Virus record (IMG/VR): IMGVR_UViG_3300002835_000697
Span: 1-31,840 of that record
Origin: a virus
Reading direction: 5' to 3' (one strand)
DNA length: 31,840 bases
A program made the translations under genes and the position numbers. Shown piece by piece: positions 1-8,414 of this stretch; position 1 is the stretch's first letter, and each line of letters begins with the position of its first letter. The notes below the pieces were generated by a model. That model saw only the letters and a list, made by a program, of their open reading frames with translations, was not told where the DNA came from and did no database searches.

Positions 1-23
1 ATTGTTACTTTAGGCATTTTCAT
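1..23 (-). CDS. 5' end of an unfinished gene
   Basis: Only the first seven codons are inside the window (Met-Lys-Met-Pro-Lys-Val-Thr). The ATG overlaps the TGA stop of the next gene upstream in an ATGA arrangement at 20-23, the same 4-base coupling used at many junctions here, which is why I believe it is a real start. No function can be assigned from so short a piece. Confidence 0.5.
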
Positions 24-538
24 TGTTTTTTAAGTATTGTGTGTTTGATTCCGTCAACGATGTCTGTCATTTTAATCAAAGAAAGAAGATCTTTACGCCC
101 TCTTCTTTGATAGCCAGTATAGAGTGGCATACGAACCTCTACGTTGACTTGAGAAAGATCGCATAGCTTTTCACAGAGCCGCGCCAAAAGCTTTCTATCT
201 ACCAGCAGGAAGTCGTGTTCACGCTCAAATGCAATGATGTTTGAAGCTCCATAAAGCCAACCTCTTTTTCCTTGCACGTTGGCAAACTCAATCCACACTA
301 CATCATCGTTGTATTTGTCATCTGCGCGTTTTACTTTCTTGCGCGATTTTACATCCACTGCTGTTCTTGGAAGCCTCGATCCTTCGACCCAATAGTCAAT
401 GTGACGAATCTCTTCTTGAAAAGAAGATTTCTCGCAAGATAAACCTGCTTTTCTAATAGAGCTTTCAAACGAGGACTCAGCTTTATCGCCGCTCTCGAAT
501 GCCTCGCCTGTTTTGTCGTATCTGTTTTTATAAGCCAT
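20..538 (-). CDS. PD-(D/E)XK nuclease-like protein
   Basis: A 172-residue protein from the ATG at 538. The signature resembles the PD-(D/E)XK nuclease superfamily: Glu21, then HIDYW with Asp48, then VDVKSRKK with Asp62 and Lys64, followed by a WIEF strand (residues 82-85) and a GWLYGASNIIAF segment. Such folds cut or process DNA with a divalent metal. The longest possible start (589) would overlap the upstream gene by 62 bases; starting at 538 leaves 11 bases, so I prefer it, although no good Shine-Dalgarno precedes either. It is followed by an ATGA-coupled gene running off the left edge. The nuclease assignment rests on motif spacing only; the exact role (recombination, repair or packaging) is unknown. 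Confidence 0.6.
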   Translation of the reverse strand: MAYKNRYDKTGEAFESGDKAESSFESSIRKAGLSCEKSSFQEEIRHIDYWVEGSRLPRTAVDVKSRKKVKRADDKYNDDVVWIEFANVQGKRGWLYGASNIIAFEREHDFLLVDRKLLARLCEKLCDLSQVNVEVRMPLYTGYQRRGRKDLLSLIKMTDIVDGIKHTILKKQ

Positions 539-986
539 CTCTGCTATATGATACCAAAATCTTGCCATTGTCAAGGGAAAATTTTGCACTAGGATCTTTT
601 TTTTGGATGAAATTTAAAAATGGTTTTAATTTGTGCTTGCGTTTAATTTCTGTGGCGAATGGAAGATGACAATTATTGTGATTCCAATATTGGCTGCGAA
701 AGACGCAAAAATCTTTCAACATTGTCGCGGCATCGCCAAAAATAAATTCTATTGTTATTTGAGATTCTTCGCGCTTAATGGAAACAAAGAATCTTAAATG
801 ATCGTTTTGCATGAGATAAAAAATGTCAGTCGCGCCTACAAGATATTCGTAGTATTTTTTAATTTGTGTTGTGCGAATTGATGGATTTTTAATTGAGCAA
901 AAATCATAAGGCTTAGAGCGAATGCAAAAATCTTCAAATGCTGATTGAACTACAGGATTGCTGTTGTTTAACTGCTGAAAGTTCAT
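528..986 (-). CDS. Hypothetical phage protein
   Basis: A 152-residue protein that I do not recognise. It is soluble, with no signal peptide or membrane segment. It has a mixed aromatic/charged composition and a C-terminal part (KRKHKLKPFLNFIQKKDP, then a strand ending in VSYSR) that could suit a GNAT-like fold, but I cannot support that call. The ATG at 986 follows an A-rich run with no Shine-Dalgarno. It is the first gene of the leftward block, faces the tail gene at 1018 across a 31-base divergent spacer, and its 3' end overlaps the PD-(D/E)XK gene, so the two are probably one transcript. Confidence 0.7.
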   Translation of the reverse strand: MNFQQLNNSNPVVQSAFEDFCIRSKPYDFCSIKNPSIRTTQIKKYYEYLVGATDIFYLMQNDHLRFFVSIKREESQITIEFIFGDAATMLKDFCVFRSQYWNHNNCHLPFATEIKRKHKLKPFLNFIQKKDPSAKFSLDNGKILVSYSRDGL

Positions 987-996
987 TTTTTTAATT

Positions 997-1002
997 TATA
1001 AT
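997..1002 (+). promoter_or_regulatory. Candidate -10 box before tail block
   Basis: A perfect TATAAT lies 15 bases before the ATG of the L-like gene, in a 31-base divergent spacer. The hexamer 17 bases upstream (GCTGAA, 974-979) is a poor -35, so a host sigma-70 promoter is only possible. An activator or a phage factor could replace the -35. Confidence 0.35.
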
Positions 1003-1009
1003 AGTGTAA
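1003..1009 (+). promoter_or_regulatory. AGTGTAA heptamer before L-like start
   Basis: AGTGTAA sits exactly 8 bases before the ATG at 1018, where a Shine-Dalgarno would be expected; no purine-rich ribosome binding site is present. The same heptamer with the same 8-base gap precedes the GTG at 15170, and it recurs near other starts. Confidence 0.35.
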
Positions 1010-1017
1010 ATTAGAGT

Positions 1018-3303
1018 ATGGCACAAGGACAAGATCGGATAGCAAGCAGTTTATTAGAGCTGCAACCCACAGCTATTATAGAGCTTTTTTTACTCTATTT
1101 CAATACTGTTGACAATCCAAATGCATTTATTGCATTTCATGGTGGATCTGTCTATAACAAAGGAGTTGTATGGCAGGGTGTTGAGTACTTGCCTATTCCT
1201 GTAGAAACTGACGGGTTTGAAGTCAATGCTAATGGTCAGTTGGCTCGACCAAAAATGCGCGTCTCAAATAAAGATTATTTTGCTACTGATCTATTGATTA
1301 ACAATGATGATTTGCAATTTGCCAAAATCATTCGTAAACGAACTTTTGTAAAGTATTTGGACGATGTTAATTTTGATGGCGGAAATCCTTGGAGTCAAGC
1401 TGATGCATCAGCAGAACTTTCTAACGATACTTTTGTCATTGGTCAAAAGACAGCAGAAAACAAAGTATTTATTGAGCTAGAGTTGACTTCTCCACTAGAC
1501 TTGGAAAATTTCGAAGTTAATAATCGTTTGATTATGTCTCGTTATTGTTCGTGGCATTATCGCGGCAATGGCTGCAATTATAATGGCATTCCCGTTGCTA
1601 CTGAAGAAGGAGAAAAGCTCATTGTGGCGAATCCAGTTGATTGGTTTACTAATCAGGCTCAAAAAAAATGGTCAGAACAAGGAGCTTATGTTTCAGGCGA
1701 TGCTGCATATATTGAAAATCAAAAGATTACCATTGCTAATCCAAAAGATTCATCGCAAACTGAATTCGCAAAAATTTGGTATGTATGCCAATCGGGACAT
1801 GCTAGCTCTAGCTCTACAATACCAGATAAAAATCCATCTATTTGGAAAAGAGACGGTTGCAATAAAAAACTAGATGGATGCAAATTACGCTTTGGTAAAG
1901 GAGCGGTTGAATTTAATGAATTGATTGAACAAAGAACAGCGCATTTTGTTGATTTTACCTCGCGTAATAAAACACTGCGCTATAGCAACATCGCTCCTAA
2001 TGCTGCCGTATCTGGATCTTCTTTTGTTCCAGGTTCGCCAGCAACTAATGCTGTAAATTTATTGACAGGAAAAAGTGATTGTTGGCAAGCAACTGGATCT
2101 AAACCAACTGGTGGAATATTAACTTTAGAATGGTCCAGCCCTAAAAATATAAATAGAATTGACATCTATGACAATACTAATCCTAAGACAAGTATTGATT
2201 TTGGAAATGCTTACATTCGACTATTTAATGAAAGCAATGTTGTAATTAGAAGTGGAATATTAAATGTGCCAACTAATGGAGCAAGAGCAACAACGGGTTT
2301 CGCTAACGAATCAGTTAAGAAAATTGTTATCTCTGGCAGTGGAGGGAAAGCTTCTCCTTCATTAAGTGAAGTGGCTGTATTTGAAACTAATCCTCCAAAT
2401 TTGCTTTACTATGATCAAGAAACTGTTCCTTTGCATAGAAATAACTTCTTCCAAATCTCTACATGGATTGGATTGAGCGGTCGTGATTTATATCCGAATG
2501 AACTTTATTCGGTATTGCACAATATCAGCGGTGGCTGTCGATATAGCGGTATTAATTTATACCTTTCTGGGCAAAATCTTTTATTAGACTTTGCAACACG
2601 CACTACGGGCGCTCAACAAACAAATAGAACTTTAACTCTGCCATGGAAAAATGATGAATTGCGACCATTGCATTTGATATGTTCAGGTGGAAATGCAACT
2701 GGACTATCGCCTACTGTAACAACTGCTGGCTATATTGAATTGACTGATGGAATATCTGAAACAAGTCGCTTTACTTTATCTGGATCAGTAGGTGAATATT
2801 TTAAATTTAAAAATTCTGATTATCAAAATGGCATTGTAAGCAATCAATATCGCCTCAAGTTTGGATTAAATGATTGGCAGTTTCCAACTGGCAACGAATT
2901 TGTTCCAAGTCCTCTTGGAGCATCAAATCAAATTGTTAGCAATATGGAATTGGTAAGTCCAATTAAGTTTGGACCAACAGCATTCTGGACTGGTTCTAGC
3001 GGCATCAACGTAAGAATTGACGATCACAATCAATCGGTGTATAGAGACTATAGTGATTTTTCTGGAAAACAATCAAATACACAAAGCCTGATAGGATGGT
3101 GGGAAATGCAAATCAATGATTATACTACAGGAATTAGCGCACAAAATAATTCTAGCAAAAAACTAATCGTATCAGGCGATAATCCATCTGGTTTAAATAC
3201 TAGCGTTACTGCTTCAGTACCACTTACACAAGTTATCAATGCTCAAAAACAAAACATAGAATTGCCATTTGGCGGATTCCCAGGAACAGAAAAGTATGGT
3301 TAA
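1018..3303 (+). CDS. L: Lambda gpL-like tail-tip protein with added lectin-type domains
   Basis: A 761-residue minor tail protein of the lambda gpL family, a structural part of the tail tip. The N-terminal ~175 residues are gpL-like. The motif RYCSWHYRGNGC (Cys177, Cys186) and the motif DGCNKKLDGCKLRFG (Cys281, Cys288) give C-x8-C and C-x6-C pairs, the spacing I recall for the Fe-S-ligating cysteines of lambda gpL. Between them about 70 extra residues (WSEQGAYVSGD, then WYVC and PSIWKRDGC) resemble a small CBM5/12-type module. Residues ~320-457 look like an F5/8-type-C (discoidin) domain, and ~475 onward like a LamG/concanavalin-like domain. Lambda gpL is about a third as long. The extra domains suggest glycan contact at the tip. 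The 3' end overlaps the next gene by 8 bases. Confidence 0.85.
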   Translation: MAQGQDRIASSLLELQPTAIIELFLLYFNTVDNPNAFIAFHGGSVYNKGVVWQGVEYLPIPVETDGFEVNANGQLARPKMRVSNKDYFATDLLINNDDLQFAKIIRKRTFVKYLDDVNFDGGNPWSQADASAELSNDTFVIGQKTAENKVFIELELTSPLDLENFEVNNRLIMSRYCSWHYRGNGCNYNGIPVATEEGEKLIVANPVDWFTNQAQKKWSEQGAYVSGDAAYIENQKITIANPKDSSQTEFAKIWYVCQSGHASSSSTIPDKNPSIWKRDGCNKKLDGCKLRFGKGAVEFNELIEQRTAHFVDFTSRNKTLRYSNIAPNAAVSGSSFVPGSPATNAVNLLTGKSDCWQATGSKPTGGILTLEWSSPKNINRIDIYDNTNPKTSIDFGNAYIRLFNESNVVIRSGILNVPTNGARATTGFANESVKKIVISGSGGKASPSLSEVAVFETNPPNLLYYDQETVPLHRNNFFQISTWIGLSGRDLYPNELYSVLHNISGGCRYSGINLYLSGQNLLLDFATRTTGAQQTNRTLTLPWKNDELRPLHLICSGGNATGLSPTVTTAGYIELTDGISETSRFTLSGSVGEYFKFKNSDYQNGIVSNQYRLKFGLNDWQFPTGNEFVPSPLGASNQIVSNMELVSPIKFGPTAFWTGSSGINVRIDDHNQSVYRDYSDFSGKQSNTQSLIGWWEMQINDYTTGISAQNNSSKKLIVSGDNPSGLNTSVTASVPLTQVINAQKQNIELPFGGFPGTEKYG

Positions 3304-3700
3304 AGAAATACAAAGCAAATCAATCGCTAAAATACGCGATTTTATAGTTAATGCTTGCAACGGACAAGTAATGCAAGAAGTGTGTGGATTCATCGGATGG
3401 GATAGTCCCGAATATGTGGCTACAGTTGAAAAGAATGATGCCGCTGATCCTAAAAACTTTTTTGCAATTAATCCAGCATCGTATCTAATGTTTGCCAACA
3501 ATAATGATATGTTGGCTATTTTCCATAGTCATATTATAGGAGATGAGAATCCATCTGAATTTGACATCAAAATGGCAGAGGCGTGTTGCGTTCCTTTTGT
3601 TATTTACTCTCTCAATACTAAAAAATTCCACATTTATGAGCCTAGCGAATGCGAATTGAATGTAAAAGCATTTGCAAGGTTGAAGGAAACATTAAAATGA
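3296..3700 (+). CDS. K: JAMM peptidase-like tail assembly protein (lambda K N-domain)
   Basis: A 134-residue MPN/JAB1 (Mov34/PAD-1) protein. The complete JAMM zinc-peptidase signature is present: Glu28 in QEVCGF, then His77-Ser-His79, seven residues, Ser87 and Asp90. In lambda, gpK carries such a domain followed by an NlpC/P60 hydrolase; here the protein ends after the JAMM domain. I chose the ATG at 3296 over an upstream in-frame TTG (3269) because AGGA precedes it at a suitable distance and it overlaps the L stop by only 8 bases. It probably processes a tail component or assists tip assembly; the substrate is unknown. It is coupled by ATGA to the I-like gene. Confidence 0.85.
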   Translation: MVKEIQSKSIAKIRDFIVNACNGQVMQEVCGFIGWDSPEYVATVEKNDAADPKNFFAINPASYLMFANNNDMLAIFHSHIIGDENPSEFDIKMAEACCVPFVIYSLNTKKFHIYEPSECELNVKAFARLKETLK

Positions 3701-4311
3701 CACAAGTAACACTACATGGTATATTGGCAAAAGAGTTTAGAAAAACTTTTAGTTTAGCAATCAAACGCCCAAAAGAGGTTTTTGATGCCATTTCTTGCGC
3801 TCATGGTAATTTTCGCAATAGAATAGTGGAGTTGGCTAATCAAGGTATTCATTTTACTTTGCTTGTGGATGGCAAAAAGATGACAAGTATTGAAGAGTTG
3901 TCTATTGTGTCGGATAATCAAAAGATTGATATTGTTCCTTTGGTATGTGGTCATGGACCTCTTGCATTTGTTATTCCATTCATATTGAAAGCTGGAGCAT
4001 TTATTGCACAAAATGCAATTCTCTCTCAATTAGCAGTAAGTGTGGTAATGATGGGTCTTCAAATGGCACTTGCCCCAAAACCAAAAATGGATAGACCTTC
4101 TGCGGATGTTAATTCTGCAAAACAGTCCTTCTTGTTTTCTTCTAAAGCGAACACTGCTGAACAAGGCATTCCTGTGCCTGTAGGTTATGGCAGACTTAGG
4201 GTTGGCTCTGCTGTTATACAATCAACGATTAAATCTTACCCACAAGCCTTTGAAAAAGAAAATTCTCTATTTTCAGATGGACAAGCTCTCAACAATGATA
4301 GAACCTCATAA
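3697..4311 (+). CDS. I: Lambda gpI-like tail assembly protein
   Basis: A 204-residue protein of the lambda tail assembly I family. Residues ~1-88 form the ubiquitin-like part (TLHGILAKEF, ending IDIVPLVCGHG). A hydrophobic glycine/alanine-rich stretch (~90-125) follows, then the typical NTAEQGIPVPVGYGRLRVGS signature (~160-180). Family members are needed for tail-tip assembly but are usually absent from finished virions. The ATG at 3697 overlaps the upstream TGA (ATGA) and has AAGGAA upstream, so I reject the longer start at 3649. The stop overlaps the J start as TAATG. Confidence 0.88.
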   Translation: MTQVTLHGILAKEFRKTFSLAIKRPKEVFDAISCAHGNFRNRIVELANQGIHFTLLVDGKKMTSIEELSIVSDNQKIDIVPLVCGHGPLAFVIPFILKAGAFIAQNAILSQLAVSVVMMGLQMALAPKPKMDRPSADVNSAKQSFLFSSKANTAEQGIPVPVGYGRLRVGSAVIQSTIKSYPQAFEKENSLFSDGQALNNDRTS

Positions 4312-7300
4312 TGAAACACGTTAATAAAAAACTTTTAGTTAGAGGAGCTGGTAAGGGAGCGCCGAAGCCAAAACCTGCTATTCTAAATCCACCAAAACTA
4401 GGAGGATTCAAATCTATTTCTTCTTATAGTGTTGCAGAGATTATTGATTTAATTTCCGATGGACCCATTGACGGATTAGTAGATCAAAATGGAGCCTTAT
4501 TAGAAGAAAGTATTTTTAAAGGTATTTATTTAGATAATACGCCTATACAAAACACTGAAAGCTTGAATCCTGCAAAAAGTTATGGTAGTTTGTCGATTGC
4601 TAATTTAACTAATGCGATTAGTAGCATCTACATTGAAAATGAAAAGTTCAAAACTATTGTTAAGCAACCTCTGTCAACTGAAGGAGTTTTTTTTGCAAAA
4701 ACAAAATTGCTACGTGTTGAGTTGCTAGGTGTTGAGCGATTTGCCACAACGATTCCGTTGTATGAAAAAAGTTGGAATAACTTTCTAAATATAAGCGTTA
4801 AAAATCCACTGCCAGCGTATTGGGGTCTAGCAGATAATAAAATTGAAATTCATCACGCATCTCCAATTGTTCAAAAATCAGCGATTTTAAATTCTTTTCA
4901 AAATCATATTTTAAATGAGTCGAAAAACAATAAAGACTCTATTGTTCGCTCAATTGCCAAGGAAAATATCAAAACATTAGATAAGATAAAAAGTCTAATG
5001 AGTCAATCAAATTACGTTTCTAATAAGCGTATTCCTGGACTTGTTAATACTTGTTTTATTATCATTGACTTGGGTAATCAAAAAATAAATTTAAATGAAC
5101 AAATTCAAAGCAGCCAAGATATAGATTTTTCAATTAAAGGTTTGTCTGATAAGTTCGATTATGTATATACATTAACCCAACCAGTCATTTCAAATAATCA
5201 ATACACGGGAGACGTTAAGAGTATTGTTATTATTGCAGCTCCATTAAGAGAATTAAGAAATCCAAAAGATGCAAGCGGTAACTGGTATTACTTTTCCAAA
5301 AGCTTATTAAAAGCTTTAAATAAAAACGATGTTGAGTTGCGAGCGTTAGAAAAAACATCTCAAATATCTAATAGAACTAACGAATTATTTAATTTTTCTA
5401 ATGTATCGTGTCAATTTAAAAATGGCGAAGAATTTCAAAACAGTCTAAGCGGTTTTGATAAAGTGATAAATGATTATGCTTATGAGGCAAAGTTGCTTGG
5501 ACCGTTTGTTAAATCACAAGCAATACAAAGAATCGTTGTCAACAATAAAGACACTCAATTTAGGCTTGGCGCTGCTGGTTTAAATAGCAATAATTTAAGC
5601 GTATCTCAAACGGCTTTGATTGCTGGACAAGAAGGATCGAATGATCAAAGAGCTTATGGAAAAGCTCAAAACAATTACTCTGATTGGAATAATGACAATG
5701 AGAAAAAAGATTACAATTCTTTAGCTGTAACACATACTATTGAAAATCCTTTTGTCGATAAAGTATCACTTTCAATCATTGTCAATGCGCTATCAGACAC
5801 AATACATATAGCTACTGAAGGCGTTAAAGATGTTGGCAAGTTAGAGGCTGGTTCAAAAATTCCCTCGATTGTAGCAATCAAAATTGAAACTGGAAAGATA
5901 ACAAATGGAGAAAAGAAAGATGTTAAATCGTATTCTTATTCTATAGTTGGCTTGATTGAAGGCGCTTATATAATTGATTTTGGCGCAGATTATAGTGAAG
6001 CAGAGGATCTACTAAAAGACTCTGTTAAATTGATTAATGGGGAAAATTTAAATGACGCAAACTTAACTCGTCCATTTGATCTTCCAGCTCTTGATGATGG
6101 TGAAGATCCATCTACCACTAAACGATATATTAAAGTTGTTAAATTGTCTTGCGAAACAAACTCGACTCTTATCAATAAAGAAATCTCACTTGGTAAAGTA
6201 ACTGAAATAATCGACCAAAGACTTTCTTATCCATTTTCAGCAATCGCTGGAATTAAATTAGACGCTAGAGCTTTCGGCTCTATTCCAGAGCGCAGTTATG
6301 ACTGCAAATTAAAAAAAGTTAAAATACCATCGAATTATGAAATTATAGATTCTGACACTAGACTAGATATTCGATATGTCAAAAGCGCAAAAGAATATAC
6401 TACTACACAGCAAATCTACCAAGGAGATTGGGATGGCTCTTTTACCGAGGGTTGGACGGACAATCCAGCGTGGATATTGTATGATCTACTAACGAGCAAG
6501 CGTTATGGCTTGGGAGCTTATATTGATGAATCACAAGTCAATAAATGGGAGCTTTATAAAATCGCTAGATTCTGCGATGCAGTAGATGATGAGGGTTACT
6601 TTATTGGCGTTAGCGATGGTGTTGGTGGATTAGAGCCGCGATTCTCTTGCAACATTCTTTTTAAAGAGCAAACAAAAGTGTATGATGCTATCAATGTAAT
6701 TGCTAACTTGTTTCGCGGCATAGTTTTCTTCGGCGGTTCTGAAATTCACTTCCTCGATGATAGACCAAGAACTCCAATTGCTTTGTTTAATAATGTCAAT
6801 ACTAAAGACGGAACTTTTAATTACAGCAACATTCGCAGAGACTTGCAGTTTAATACTGTTGAGGTAGTATACTTGGATCGTTTTGATAACTATAAAACAA
6901 AAGTAGAATACATTCAAGACGAACAAGATATTCGTAAAAGAGGTGTTTTTAAAACAACAATCAATACATCTGGTGTCACATCGAGAGCTATGGCTCGCCG
7001 CATTGGTCAGCATATTATTTATCAAACCACGAAAGAAAATCAGAGCGTAGACTTTTCTGCTGGATTAGAAGCTCTTCTATGCAGACCTGGAGATTTGATT
7101 ATTATTGAAGACGAAATGAAAACCCGTGCTACTAACTATGGCAGGGTGTTAGACGTAGACCTAGTGAATAAAACGCTTCGAATCGACAATCAATTTGATG
7201 CTACACAATATACTGGATTTATTACTCTTTATACTCCAACAGGTTATTCTACATCTTCCGAGTTAGAGCAATTAGCAGCAACTGGAAGACAAAGAGTTGA

Positions 7301-8411
7301 ACAATTTTCTATTACAGGATTATTGACTCATTCTAGTTTGAGCGGTTTATATAAGTTTTCGGGTTATACTAATGGCTTTGCTAACTCTACAATTTATCCG
7401 TATCAATTTCCAGCATATACAGGAACTGGTTCGGCTGGTCAAAAATTATATTGTTACTATAATACGGGAGCTACTGGTTTTGTTTTCGCAACTGGATTGG
7501 CATTTCAAAACAACAATACATACGATAAGGTAATCACTAATACAGGTGTATTTTATGGCGCAGATATTTCTCCATCAGCAAAAGGAGATAGTGGCAATTA
7601 CACTGGATTTGCTTATGACTCAGCAGCGCCAAATAAACGTGGTGCAACAAGCGGTCAAATATCGGGCGCTATAAACTGGGATGGCGATTTATATCCAGCT
7701 ACAAATGGCATTTTAGATAGCGAAATCAACGCCTACAATATTTCACAGATCACAAAAATATCGCTAACTGGTTTCAATAATTCAGGTGTTGATTATGGAA
7801 GCATTATTTCTCTCAATCAAAACGATCCTAATGTTAGCTTCTTGCCAGCAGTAAAAGCTGGAAGTGTTTATAGAATTGAGCGAACAGCGGCATCTGATCA
7901 AATATACAAAATCATTTCAATCCGCGAAAATTCTCAAAACGAATATGGCGTTACAGCTTCTCGTTACGATACAGGAAAATTTGATACAATTGAAAAAGCA
8001 ATAACTCAAGATTTCTTAGAAAATACTTACTATACGGGAGTAATTGTTGTTGGCGATACTCAGATTAAACAGTTGTCCACGCCCAATATCGCAACATTCT
8101 CAGGATTCGATCAGACATCAAGCGATTTCAAACTTACGGGACGATGGGCATCTGTGGCAAGCGCAACAGGTTATAGCGTTTCAATTGATAACTCTTTGGC
8201 TGGTTATTTTGAATCAATAATCACTAATCAAACTGGTGTGCAATTCACTGGATTGACTAACATCGGAAATTGGACGCTATCTGTTGCAGCGTTGGCAGAA
8301 TCCCCGAATATCAATTCATCTGCCGCGACTACAGGAACATTTGTCGCTTACGCAGGAACTAATACTACAAGCATCACTAAACCAGCCATTGTCGGCTTTT
8401 CTTTACAATAA
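4311..8411 (+). CDS. J: Lambda gpJ-like tail tip / host specificity protein
   Basis: A 1366-residue central tip protein, somewhat longer than lambda gpJ. The N-terminus has the family signature VAEIIDLISDGPIDGLV followed by IYLDNTPIQ (residues ~38-80). The conserved core lies at ~705-935: NPAWILYDLLTSKRYGLG, then PRFSCN, FRGIVFFGGSEIHFLDDRP and RPGDLIIIEDE. Residues ~150-530 include an insertion that I cannot assign. The C-terminus has a fibronectin-III-like module (~1253-1355). It forms the trimeric tail tip, and in lambda its C-terminus binds the receptor. It is translationally coupled to I through TAATG, and three bases separate it from the next gene. Confidence 0.92.
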   Translation: MKHVNKKLLVRGAGKGAPKPKPAILNPPKLGGFKSISSYSVAEIIDLISDGPIDGLVDQNGALLEESIFKGIYLDNTPIQNTESLNPAKSYGSLSIANLTNAISSIYIENEKFKTIVKQPLSTEGVFFAKTKLLRVELLGVERFATTIPLYEKSWNNFLNISVKNPLPAYWGLADNKIEIHHASPIVQKSAILNSFQNHILNESKNNKDSIVRSIAKENIKTLDKIKSLMSQSNYVSNKRIPGLVNTCFIIIDLGNQKINLNEQIQSSQDIDFSIKGLSDKFDYVYTLTQPVISNNQYTGDVKSIVIIAAPLRELRNPKDASGNWYYFSKSLLKALNKNDVELRALEKTSQISNRTNELFNFSNVSCQFKNGEEFQNSLSGFDKVINDYAYEAKLLGPFVKSQAIQRIVVNNKDTQFRLGAAGLNSNNLSVSQTALIAGQEGSNDQRAYGKAQNNYSDWNNDNEKKDYNSLAVTHTIENPFVDKVSLSIIVNALSDTIHIATEGVKDVGKLEAGSKIPSIVAIKIETGKITNGEKKDVKSYSYSIVGLIEGAYIIDFGADYSEAEDLLKDSVKLINGENLNDANLTRPFDLPALDDGEDPSTTKRYIKVVKLSCETNSTLINKEISLGKVTEIIDQRLSYPFSAIAGIKLDARAFGSIPERSYDCKLKKVKIPSNYEIIDSDTRLDIRYVKSAKEYTTTQQIYQGDWDGSFTEGWTDNPAWILYDLLTSKRYGLGAYIDESQVNKWELYKIARFCDAVDDEGYFIGVSDGVGGLEPRFSCNILFKEQTKVYDAINVIANLFRGIVFFGGSEIHFLDDRPRTPIALFNNVNTKDGTFNYSNIRRDLQFNTVEVVYLDRFDNYKTKVEYIQDEQDIRKRGVFKTTINTSGVTSRAMARRIGQHIIYQTTKENQSVDFSAGLEALLCRPGDLIIIEDEMKTRATNYGRVLDVDLVNKTLRIDNQFDATQYTGFITLYTPTGYSTSSELEQLAATGRQRVEQFSITGLLTHSSLSGLYKFSGYTNGFANSTIYPYQFPAYTGTGSAGQKLYCYYNTGATGFVFATGLAFQNNNTYDKVITNTGVFYGADISPSAKGDSGNYTGFAYDSAAPNKRGATSGQISGAINWDGDLYPATNGILDSEINAYNISQITKISLTGFNNSGVDYGSIISLNQNDPNVSFLPAVKAGSVYRIERTAASDQIYKIISIRENSQNEYGVTASRYDTGKFDTIEKAITQDFLENTYYTGVIVVGDTQIKQLSTPNIATFSGFDQTSSDFKLTGRWASVASATGYSVSIDNSLAGYFESIITNQTGVQFTGLTNIGNWTLSVAALAESPNINSSAATTGTFVAYAGTNTTSITKPAIVGFSLQ

Positions 8412-8414
8412 TTT

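Noticed and set aside
994-1000. T4-type late promoter (TATAAAT on the minus strand)
   Set aside because: Only a partial match in a very AT-rich spacer, and nothing else in the window resembles T4 late genes.
3269-3295. Longer TTG start for the JAMM gene
   Set aside because: The ATG at 3296 has AGGA upstream and a short overlap; the extra residues are just the L frame's shadow.
6630-7025. Minus-strand open frame of 131 codons
   Set aside because: Antisense to the most conserved core of the J-like gene.
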